From the NCBI GenBank assembly GCA_026936325.1, contig JAPTHN010000008.1, positions 52,183,706 to 52,247,705 on the forward strand: 64,000 nt of DNA, given 5' to 3'. This document shows, piece after piece, positions 34,921-44,345 of this stretch; position 1 is the stretch's first letter; every line of letters starts with the position of its first letter. Source of the DNA: Platynereis dumerilii. Its lineage: Eukaryota > Annelida > Polychaeta > Phyllodocida > Nereididae. The notes under the pieces were generated by a model. It saw nothing but the letters and a program-made list of their open reading frames with translations. It did not search any database and was not told the DNA's origin. A program made the position numbers and the translations under genes.

Positions 34921-35006
34921 TTAAGATCAATTCTATTGCCTCTAAATAGCCCACACCGGTGCTGATGGGGCGTAAAACACAAACTCACTCACTTAAGATC
35001 AATTCT
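34921..35006 (+). mobile_element. SINE 3'-tail insertion with 14-bp TSD
   Basis: A 58-bp tail piece (34935-34992: ATTGCCTCTAAATAGCCC ... GGGGCGTAAAACACAAACTC) is flanked by perfect copies of TTAAGATCAATTCT at 34921-34934 and 34993-35006. It is the plus-strand equivalent of the insertion at 14272-14333, down to nearly the same 5' truncation point. Confidence 0.92.
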
Positions 35007-35439
35007 GTCATATAAAAGATATGAAATTGTAATTTTTCAGAACACAACTGCCCTGCTGCATTCCAGAAAGAGTAAGATGAAAGTTATGTATGGCAATAAA
35101 AAATAAAAAGATTGAAGTGTTGTAACTCACATCATGAGCCCCCTATCTTGCTTCAATATGGCCTTTTTAGCTAAATATTAGGAAAATTACCATTGTATTT
35201 GGGGCGCGTTGGGATAATTGAAACTATCAAATAGATAAAACTAATTTTTTTGGAATAGGTGATTTCGAGAATTAGTGGTGAAATCATTGACATAGGGCCT
35301 CTTCAGAGATTAGGAATTGAATTTTTCATGAAACTATGCAACGTATGCTTGCAAGGAGTTGAAGTGCAATATAAACCAGCAACACCTTTGAAGCACCAGT
35401 TAATTGAGAAGATGACAGTTTATTGAATCACAGCTGGTA
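35007..35439. other. Unassigned, no gene seen
   Basis: No exon, array or inverted repeat was recognised. Confidence 0.5.
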
Positions 35440-36085
35440 CTATTGAGAGGCCTCTAAAATTAATTTCTGGAAGTCAGTTGGGAAGCCCTCTGAGATAAAT
35501 TTCTCCTTAGTGCACTGAAAAAAAGGTTTGTGTGAAACAGACAAAACGAACGTTAGCTGGTGTCCGTCCAAAATTTTGTGTAAATTCAGACAAAAGGCAT
35601 GTGTATTTTTGACATTTCATTGTCATGATCAATTTTTTGTGTGATTTGATCAATGAAATGTCAAAAATACACCAGCTAACGTTCGTTTTGTCTGTTTCAC
35701 ACAAACCTTTTTTTCAGTGTGAGAGAGGACCTCTGAAACAAATATCTAAAGCAATTTGGGCCCTCTGAATTAAAGTTATCGGGTCAGTTGGGGGCCCTCT
35801 GAAACAGTTACTGATTTCTTAATCAGGTGAGGGCCCTCTGTATTGAATTTCTCGAGTCAGTCGGGGGGGGGGGGGTTACAAAATAAAAAAATTGTTGCAT
35901 CAGTTGGGGGCCCTTTGAAATAGATTTCACCAGTCAATTTGAGGCCATGAGGGTCTTCAAGAGTAATTTTCTCAAGTCAGGTGGGAGCCCTCTGAAACAA
36001 ACTTCCCAAGTCCGTTATGTGGGACCTCCGAAAACAGATTTCTTGAGTCTTTCGGGCCCTCTGAAATATATTTCTCAATTGTCCT
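35440..36085 (+). repeat. Degenerate minisatellite, unit about 45-50 bp
   Basis: Worn units contain GGGCCCTCTGAAAYA, then ATTTCTYNAGTCAGTTGG. About nine units can be traced, from GGCCTCTAAAATTAATTTC near 35452 to about 36080, interrupted by the MITE at 35513-35719 and a G-run near 35862. No coding signal is seen. Confidence 0.75.
35513..35719. mobile_element. Palindromic MITE inside the degenerate minisatellite
   Basis: CACTGAAAAAAAGGTTTGTG at the left is matched in inverse by the right end, and the arms (AACAGACAAAACGAACGTTA in both) pair for about 55 bp. A second internal pair (TTTTTGACATTTCATTG and complement) completes the hairpin. The flanking dinucleotide is TG on both sides rather than the expected TA. 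207 bp. Confidence 0.85.
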
Positions 36086-36380
36086 TTTTTTGGTCCATCA
36101 ACACGCTTCAACTTCCTCTCTCTTGGGCCCCCTTCTGGGTACGGCCCTGTCTGAGCATGTCTTGCTTCCACAATCATACACCGCAGGGCTTTTGAGGCTA
36201 CAGCCGTTTGAATCTTGGTCACCAGAGCTGTTAGTAGGATTAGCTTTTAACTGAAAAGTTTTGAAGGAATTCTCTTATTGCAATAATTTTTCATTTGTCA
36301 GTAGCTGTAATGAATATAAAAAAAAAGGTATCCATCAAATTGTTCATCTTATGCAGTACAGTCATAATTTCGTAAATTAA

Positions 36381-36914
36381 AGGGAAATGATACAGTTCAC
36401 AACGGTGCCCCCTAGTGTTAATGAAATTTGAGAAAATATGCCCTGTTTTGTCACCAAACATTCTAAAACAATTCAGTTAAAACTATAGAAACTTAAATAA
36501 AAATTGAATTCTAAACTTTTTTTTGGAAATTTTTTGACATGTCGCCCCCCCTCGTCAGTGGACCTGCCCACTGCTTACTACGGGCTGTAGTTTGTAAAGG
36601 ACCCTGGTGACTCCCCCTTTTTTAAACCTAAAATTGCTATTTCATACCTCAGCTTGAATATGACCAAGTTTTACTACATTTTCATGGGTATTTTTCATTT
36701 TATAAGCCCACAGATTTGAAAAAACATGATTTTCCCTATGTTTTCAATGTTATTTCTGAAGACCAATTGGGGTGCGTTCAAGTGTCAGTAGTTCTTTAAA
36801 AATGCTGGTGACCCCCTATTTTTATTTTTTCCATGTATTCCTAATAGTCATAGCATGCTTATCACAAAATCTCATTAACTTTTTATGGTTAGTTCTGAAC
36901 TGTATCATTTCCCT
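36381..36914. mobile_element. piggyBac-like MITE, TTAA TSD
   Basis: AGGGAAATGATACAGTTCA at the left and its exact complement at the right are flanked by TTAA at 36377-36380 and 36915-36918. The element is 534 bp and non-coding. The TTAA target and AGGG start fit piggyBac-type non-autonomous elements. Confidence 0.85.
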
Positions 36915-36918
36915 TTAA

Positions 36919-39580
36919 TTGCCAACTGTAGTGACGTGAATTGCCAACTGGCAAATGTAGTGACGTGAGGGCCCACAAAATTATTCTGCCGTGGAGCCCA
37001 AAATGGCACCAGTCTAACCCTGTACAAATCGAGTATCATTTCATTTTTCGCGACGGGCGTTTTACTCTACTTTTGAAGTGGACCCCCTGAATTTCAGGGC
37101 CCCCCCAGTCTCCCCTCTGCTCAGGTCTGCTTGCTTTCTCTGGAGAAGATAACGTCTTTGCTTGGTCTTTAAAAAGGTTCAATGGTGACTTGGGCATCAG
37201 GTATCAGATGGATGTCTGTCATTTTCTTTTTTTCTCTGAAGTTGCAGGTTAAAGGAGGAATGTGCCACTTGATTTTCGCCTGATACTATCTGCAACTGTC
37301 TTGTCGGAAACGTCTGTAATGGTTTTTTAAAGAGAAACTGATGACAGGTCTTCCAGTGATTTCTTGACAGCTTTTAAAATAAGCAAATTTTCAGCTTTTC
37401 AACAGTTGTTGGGGGCTCTCTGGGTCAATCAAGTCATCTGAGGAAGTCCGTTTCCATTGACATCTTGGTATTCCAGTCACAAACTTTTCGATCTCAGCCT
37501 GGCTACTCGCAGATGGATTTGCACCTTGGTTACCCGGTAGGCACAAGATCCGGTCTTGAAACGTGGTATTTGACATAAAACATTGATATTCCCCTGCAAG
37601 TTAGGTGACACACCATGTAAGTGCAATGCCTCATTTTGGCTGCTAAGGTTAGGGTTCTTCACCTTAGTACTACCACCCACCGCCACGAGGAGGCCCGGAC
37701 CTTTGTTGGCTGCACTTTAAAGCGCAGTCTCAGTCCACTGTAATTTCATTCCCAAAGCTTGGAAAAATTTTATCAATAGGTCTTAGTTATCATTTAAGGT
37801 TTTCCAAGATGAAGAACATGATATGCTCTGCATCCTGGAAATATGCAGAAGGATTTTAGTTTTCTCAGCACAAGTTTCATGTTAGGTCAGAAAGGACGTG
37901 CAGTCTTCGTCTTTTTCATCACTTCATTAATCCCCTCACCATCTTCAGTATAAAGTTTTATCATGTTGATCCAACATATTTTATCATAATCTCATGTTTC
38001 CCCGAGTATAGGCAGTTACATTACACAATTATGATTATGTATAGGCCTAGTGTTTGACGGTTGAATAATTGAACATGAAAGTCTGACTTCTGTTCTCCGA
38101 GGTCCCCTTAGTAAAGCCCCGGGAGTCAAGCTATGCCGAAAACAAATTTGAATTTTCACTCTGGTGCAAGTATTGAATTTATCTGCCAAAAACTTGGTAG
38201 GCTTCTTCATGAATCAGAAGGAGATTACACAAAAAAGTCTCATACTAATCTTCATCGCATTTAATGATAAGATATTGTGAGTGGGGCCTCCAAGCCTATG
38301 AGGCAAGCATTGCCAAGGCTGGGGTTTTAAGATATTTTTGTGTCCAGATATTGATTCCTGTATTACATGCACATGACGAGAATATTTTAGTCACTGACCC
38401 AGAGGTTTAACATGTAATATTCACTAATCTTGTGAAGGTTATCGCCAGTGATGGATGTCAATATTATTGCTACTATACAGTTTGATACTTTATTACAGCA
38501 TGATACTCTGCAAATATTTTATTACTTGTTATAAGAATCTGCTTCATATCAATTCAATTGTTTAAGATCTATTTATTATAAGTATCAGGACAAGACAATG
38601 TTTTCATTATAAAGCCAAACCTAGTCGATTTTTTTTCTGTATAGTTAAAAATACATATTTCCCATTCAAAAGTGTAGGCCTATATAATAGTAATTCCTAT
38701 TTTAGGTCATTCAGACTACAATCTGATAAATCAAATAAATTTTCACAGTGAATCTATCTGATAATTTACTTCCGCATTTCTAACTCTCCAGTGCCTGTTG
38801 TCTTGCTGATCATGGAAGTTGTGGCAGTGCGATAAACACTTCAGGGAAAATGAGGCCCTTACCTATTTTGGGTATTGTGAGCTTAGTGTTTGGACTGCAA
38901 CATTGTATTATATACCAAATTATAGCTTAGAAAGTTGTGAAGTTTTCTATATTACTTCACGCAAAGAAATCAATAAATAAGTATGTTTCAGATGGTTGCC
39001 TTTTCAAGTCTTTTTATATTTTTTTGAAAAAAAATTGAAGCTTTTCGATTTTCAAAGTTTTATAAAACCAAGAGAGATGCATAAATCCGAATCAAAATAA
39101 CTTTTGAATCAGTATCAGATAGTTGGTTTGCATTGTGCCAAGTTTGAAGATTCCACTGTTTATAGTTTGTTTGTAGTAAACAAAAATGTGACACAACAAT
39201 CTTGAGAAAACTGACCTGTACAAAAAATGCATTAATGAGGGCTACAGCAGAAACGCCCTGCGTTGACACTTAAGAAGAACATTTTCTAATAGCCCATTGT
39301 GTACTATAAGAAGAAATTCTATTAAGATTGATAAGGAAATTTTTCCATTAAAGGCCCTCAGCCCGTGGACGAAAAGTTTTCTAATGCAAAAAGAAAAAAA
39401 AAACGTGCAAGCACTTTAAGAGATGCTTGTAGATAGACTGCCCATGATAGTATCTACCCCTTTGCCTGTCTCCTGCACAAGGGTATCTGGCATGTGAGAC
39501 CTGCAGAGGGTATCTAGCATGTGAGACCTGCTGGAGGGTATCATCATTACATCTGGCCGCTTGGGGCTCAATACAAACAA
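36919..39580. other. Unassigned, no gene seen
   Basis: 2.7 kb with no recognised exon or repeat. Short ORFs on the minus strand near 37391-37686 and 38016-38210 have no known domain. Confidence 0.5.
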
Positions 39581-39612
39581 TAGATGGATGGATGGATAGA
39601 TAGATAGATAGG

Positions 39613-39646
<34 letters not shown>

Positions 39647-39655
39647 TATAGATAT

Positions 39656-39727
<72 letters not shown>
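39581..39727. repeat. GATA microsatellite
   Basis: An almost uninterrupted (GATA)n run with a few GATG, GGTA and GATATA variants, about 147 bp. The minus-strand ORF over it is a YLSI readout of the repeat. Confidence 0.95.
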
Positions 39728-39728
<1 letters not shown>

Positions 39729-39787
39729 GCATTCTGGTCATTTGCAGAAACTATCACATTGTACTTATCTAAGACTTGCAAACCATA

Positions 39788-39895
39788 CCCTGTCAGCGTG
39801 CCTCAGCGTCCGGCGTCGGCCCAGCGTCGGTCTGATGTCAGCAGCATCGGACCGGCTTTGGGCTGACGTTGGGCCACCGAGGCACGCTGATAGGG
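39788..39895. mobile_element. Short MITE with TA flanks
   Basis: CCCTGTCAGCGTGCCTC at the left pairs with GAGGCACGCTGATAGGG at the right, and TA flanks both ends (39786-39787, 39896-39897). It is 108 bp and unusually GC-rich for the window, with CGTCGG-type internal repeats. Confidence 0.75.
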
Positions 39896-39955
39896 TAAGT
39901 GCTAGCAATGGTTTTTTGTTTCTTTCACTGGGTTTCATACAAACATACCGTATTG

Positions 39956-40012
39956 AGTGAGTTTGTGTTTTATGACGCATCAGCACTGCTGTGTGCTATT
40001 TAGAGATAGAGT
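39956..40012 (-). mobile_element. Diverged SINE 3'-tail copy
   Basis: GAGTGAGTTTGTGTTTTATG followed by CGCATCAGCACTGCTGTG is a worn version of the tail at 14272-14333. Possible TATTG flanks are too short to count as a firm duplication. Confidence 0.65.
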
Positions 40013-40150
40013 TATTGTTCAATTGTTTAAAAAAAAAAAAACCATTGAAACATTTTAAACAAATTATTCTTTCCTTGGGACCCCTTCTACTTGTGATAAG
40101 CAATACTAATAAACTTATTTTGTAAGGCATACCTATCAAGAACATGATAC

Positions 40151-41468
40151 CAGTGTTGGAGTCCTCGAGGCCGGCCTCGTCCTCGAAGCCGGCCTCGGAG
40201 CCACTTTTGATGGCCTCGGTCTCGGTCTCGGTCTCGGATGACCAATCCTTGGCCTTGGTCTCGGACCCTCTGGCCTCGGATATTTGTCCGAGGCACGTCC
40301 GAGGCCAGCGAAATTAGTTAAGTTCAATTTTGCTGGAACAGTCAAACAAAATTTTCCTGTCAGCTAAGTATAATTATCTGTCAGTTTATTTAATGTAAGG
40401 AACCTATAATCCTATATATTATTAGAATCTGATAGAATAATTTTCTGCTTGTCTTTTAAGACTGTTTATATCTAGTCCTAATTTAGGCTGAGTGCCAAGT
40501 TATAAGCAGTGCCATTTTTTGTGATATAAATGAAATTATAAATCGACCGATAGTATTTGAATATTTTTGAATTTTAATTTTCATTCACTAATTAAAAAAA
40601 TTAATTTCAACCATAACGATTTGAGGTTTTAAAGTTTTTGTTTACATGTTGTGCAAGATGCGTTAGTACCTGATCATTAACTTCACACACCACTGACACC
40701 CGAGTGTCTGACTTAAAACACAACTCAACAAAATGGAATGGGACAAAATTTGTGACAGAATCTCATCCATGCCACAAAAAATATTCCAAATAACTTTGAT
40801 ATTTATAACACAAATTTGCCACTGCCTAATAAATTGGAACCCAGCAATTCAGAGTATCTATCTACATGTATCTAGAAAATGAATTTTCTAAAGCAGTTAT
40901 AGTAATGCCTGTAATGAAAGTGATAAGCTGCCTTAGAATTTTTTTTTAAACTAAACAATTTTTCTCCAGTCATGGTGAAAAAGATTAATTAATTCTTTCC
41001 CAGCAGTCTTGAAATGAATTTCTAGTGAATGGGCTACCTAAGTCTGCAATGTTTGATTTAGAAGTAAATAATTAAACATAATTGAGGTTGTCAGACACTC
41101 AAAACAAATCTAATCTGTCACTGTTTCTGTTAAAAAAAAGTCCCAGTGAGATGAGTTTCATGCCCTGTTCTTTAAAAACGTAATGGTCGCCCCCTTATTG
41201 TCTTCATTTCAGTGTTTTACTTGAGTCATTGATCATTGAGTGAATCTTTAATTGTACTATTATAGCGATGGCTAAATGCCGATAATATACCAAGTTAAAA
41301 CAGTTTGGCAGTGAACCATAATTTTTGTCAAGCCGGCCAGTGGCCACGGTCTCGGATGCTCATGCCTCGGTCTCGGTCTCGGAGGGTCATGCCTCGGTCT
41401 CCGTTTTGGGTGCTTATGCCTCGGTCTCAGTCTCGGTCTCGGATGTACTGGCCTCGACTCCAACACTG
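40151..41468. mobile_element. Non-autonomous hAT element, CTCGG family, perfect TSD
   Basis: The ends are CAGTGTTGGAGTC and GACTCCAACACTG, flanked by CATGATAC on both sides (40143-40150 and 41469-41476). Subterminal regions are packed with GCCTCGGTCTCGG. The interior is AT-rich with no transposase. It is related along its length to the older copy at 3652-4573. Size 1318 bp. Confidence 0.93.
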
Positions 41469-41526
41469 CATGATACCTATCTAGTACAAATTAATTGATA
41501 ATTTAATAAATTAAAATTTTTTTTTT

Positions 41527-41822
41527 CTAATAGATGACCAAACACCAAAAAATCACTTCAACTTTATTTTAGATTTTAAACCAAACTTTGAAAACTTTTA
41601 TTTTCTTTACAGCGTTTCAAAATTGGTGAGGTGCAAATTTTGTAAAAATAAAGTTGCCGAAATGATTTTTCGGCCTTTGGTCATCTATTAGACAGGCTTT
41701 CAAATGACCTTGATCATCCTTTTGGTTGTAAGTTGAAGGTCAAGTCTCCCTATTGCAAATTCTAAAATTTGATAAGAAGGACCAAAAGAAAGACATGAAA
41801 TGGCGGAAGTGGAAGGATTTGC
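41527..41822 (+). mobile_element. Family R element, partial
   Basis: It shares TAATAGATGACCAAA, AATAAAGTTGCCGAAA, ATCTATTAGACAGGCTTTCA and CTAAAATTTGATAAGAAGG with 18431-18855 and 25015-25095. It abuts the LINE at 41823, so one of the two truncates the other. Confidence 0.65.
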
Positions 41823-42299
41823 TTTATTTGGAAAGATGATTATATTATTGTTTTGCAAGGTGATACTCTTTCACTTACACTTTTTAATATTTTTGTTAAT
41901 GACCTTATTCCCTGCATCAAATCTCTTAATAAGGGAGTACCGGTATATAACCAGAAAGTCTCTATTCTCCTTTATGCTGACAATATTATCATACTAAGTG
42001 AGAATGCTTCAGATTTGCAAATTGTGCTGGACAAGGTATATGAATGGAGTTGCAAAAATATGATTCGCTTTAGTGATAGGAAATCAAATGTAATGCATTT
42101 TAGAAAACCATCTATTCCAATTTCTTCGAACAATTTTTACCTGGGTAGAACTGACCTAAGATTTGTGTCACAGTACAAATATTTGGTTATTGTTTTAAGT
42201 GAACACCTTGACTACAATGTGAGTGTCCAAATACTAGCAAGCGCAGCAAATAGAGCACTGGGTGCGATCATTAATAAATATAAAAGAATTAATGGATTA

Positions 42300-42914
42300 A
42301 TTACAAAACCTGTCAAATTTCAATTTCTTTGGCAAACCACAAAGATAGCTTCATTTGCCAGTACTAAGGATTTAATTGCAAAAGAATTCAAAAGTTCTGT
42401 TGTCTACAGATTTGTATGTCCAGGTTGCAATGCCAGTTACATAGGTAAAACAGACAGAAATCTTTGTACACGTATTAAAGAACATACCAAACCTGCAAGT
42501 GAAATCTTTAATCATGTTCAAAGTTGTGCTAATTTCAAACATGTTCATGACATTCTTAGCCTCCCTGATCATCTCTATAGTGAACAACCTGTTAGTCTAT
42601 ACAGTTTAATTTTTGCCAACACTAAAATAATTGACACTGCGAGACATTGGTCTCTATTGCTTTTTAAAGAAGCACTGGCCATTAGAAGGCAAACACCCAC
42701 ACTCAATCATGGCCTGAAAGCCTCAAAAGAGTTTGTGTTATTCAGGTAACTGTTTCCATTGTCTATGTTTCCCACAGTTTTCATGTTGTTTGTTGTTTGT
42801 CATGTAACTAACTCTCTGTTTCCTTTAAAATTTTCATTTCATACCTGAGGATGGCTAAATAAAGCCGAAATATTGTACAAAAATCATGAATTTGTTCGGA
42901 TTGACTTTTGTGAT
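42300..42914 (+). mobile_element. 5'-truncated Penelope-like element fragment, GIY-YIG endonuclease
   Basis: The coding part includes a GIY-YIG-type endonuclease (VVYRF, then ASYIGKTDRNL and RIKEH), the hallmark of Penelope-like elements, followed by a C-terminal region and a 3' non-coding tail. The 615-bp piece is flanked by TTAATGGATTA at 42289-42299 and 42915-42925, so it landed inside the LINE in one event. It is a broken, fossil fragment missing its reverse transcriptase. Confidence 0.85.
42844..42871 (+). ncRNA. Hammerhead-ribozyme-like core motif
   Basis: CTGAGGAT, then GGCTAAATAAAGCC (a 4-bp stem with loop), then GAAA. The order CUGAUGA, stem II, GAAA is the hammerhead core, here with one mismatch in the first block. 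Penelope-like elements are known to carry hammerheads at their repeats. Stems I and III are not convincing, so activity is doubtful. Confidence 0.35.
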
Positions 42915-43620
42915 TTAATGGATTAGGGTATGATACTTTCGCAAAGATGTTCCACAGTGGCGTTTGCCCCATCCTAGACTACTGCAGTGAAACATGGGGT
43001 TTCAAAAATTGTCTCCAAATTGATGCAATTAAAAAATAAAGCAATTAGAATATTTCTAGGAGTGCATCGCTTTGCTCCACTTGCTGCTATAAATGGTGAC
43101 TTTGGATGGACACAAAGTAGGGTGAGAAGATATATTGCTATGTTTAGAAGACAGGATAAGCCAAATGACAGATTGCAGACTTCCTAAAATAATTTTAAAA
43201 TTGGATTTATCATTTCGTCAAAATAATTGGAGTTCTGACCTAAAAACATTACTTAAAGATGTTGACCAGTTGAATATTGTAAATAGTCTGGAATCTGTAA
43301 ATTTGGTAATGGCATGGTCACTTCTACATGAAAAGTATTGTTTGAAATGGAAAGATGAAATAGATGACCAACCAAAATTAAGGACTTATAGAACCTATAA
43401 GGATAAATATGAAGTAGAGCCTTTTGTAATATCTTTTATGAACAGAAATGTAAGATCATGTATAGCTCAACAGAGATGTGGTATATAGGCCTACTGCCTC
43501 TGGCGGTAGAAACTGGGAGGTGGTCAGGAACAGCTTATGAAAATAGATATTGCAAAATATGTAATAGTGACGAAATAGAAGATGAAATAGAGTCTACATT
43601 TTGTTTTTTATTGTAATTTT

Positions 43621-44102
43621 TTAGCCGATGCCCAGGCCCTTAGCAATACAAGATATGTGAAGTAACTTACTTGCCATAGGCGGATATATGTTCACCACCA
43701 AGAGTCCACCAGGTGGATTTGTCAATGGAAATAAGGAAACATGTGTGAAGACACATCATCAAAGTTTGTGCACTTTTGGGGAAACCCTGGGCTAAATTTA
43801 GACATGTTGGGGGAAATGTCAGTGTGACCTTGCTGCAGCTGAGATTCCCAGAAAAGGCCACAACTACATTGTGGCTCTCTTCATGGAGCAGAGGAGATAT
43901 TTTAGAGCTGCCAATAGCACAGATCATCTGTCAGATGGCTAAATAAATATAATAGACAGACAGAAGATCTGTAGACAGGTATATAGGTAGAAACTTGCAA
44001 CATTGAATTGAAGCTGTGAATGTAATTCTCATCAACTCCTCAACAAATCTCTTTAAAAATCCCATTATCTAGCTAAACAAATTATAACTACATATATCGG
44101 CT
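43621..44102. mobile_element. Insertion of unknown type inside the LINE
   Basis: LINE sequence stops before TAGCCGAT (from 43621) and resumes after ATCGGCTA (to about 44102), an 8-bp inverted pair with T-rich flanks on both sides that may be a duplication. Inside, on the minus strand, is an 86-codon ORF (43927-43667) followed by a good splice-donor-like CAA|GTAAGT at 43672. The protein has four cysteines and no family I recognise. Confidence 0.4.
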
Positions 44103-44345
44103 ATATTTTTTTTCCGAAAAAAATTTTCTTGTTATATTTCTCAACGTGATGATTTCTTTGAAATAGCTGAAAATATTATACCAGATTTTAATGATGTAAA
44201 TGATAGTAGGAAAATTCAATATTGTATGTCAAATTAAGTCTCTTGTCAATGCCTTCTCTAATTATGTACTATTTATAAAATCAGACAACGCTGTTTATTT
44301 TGCTAATGTTTAAATTGCGAGTAAGCCCGAGTGGGCTGGGTTAGA

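Larger units (their letters stand above)
41823..44345 (+). pseudogene. Decayed LINE (second clade) with two insertions
   Basis: The reverse transcriptase part reads from 41853 (QGDTLSLTLFNIFVNDL, then YADN at 41973-41984 where YADD is expected). A Penelope-type piece lies at 42300-42914. The LINE then resumes (FHSGVCPILDYCSETWGF, FLGVHRFAPLAAINGDFGW), with frameshifts near 43030 and 43150, to about 43620. A second foreign stretch lies at 43621-44102, after which typical LINE C-terminal sequence returns (IPDFNDVNDSRK). The 5' part is missing. YADN lacks a catalytic aspartate, so even without other damage this copy is dead. Confidence 0.8.

Noticed and set aside
39416-39781. 121-residue ORF
   Set aside because: Mostly a (GATA)n readout.
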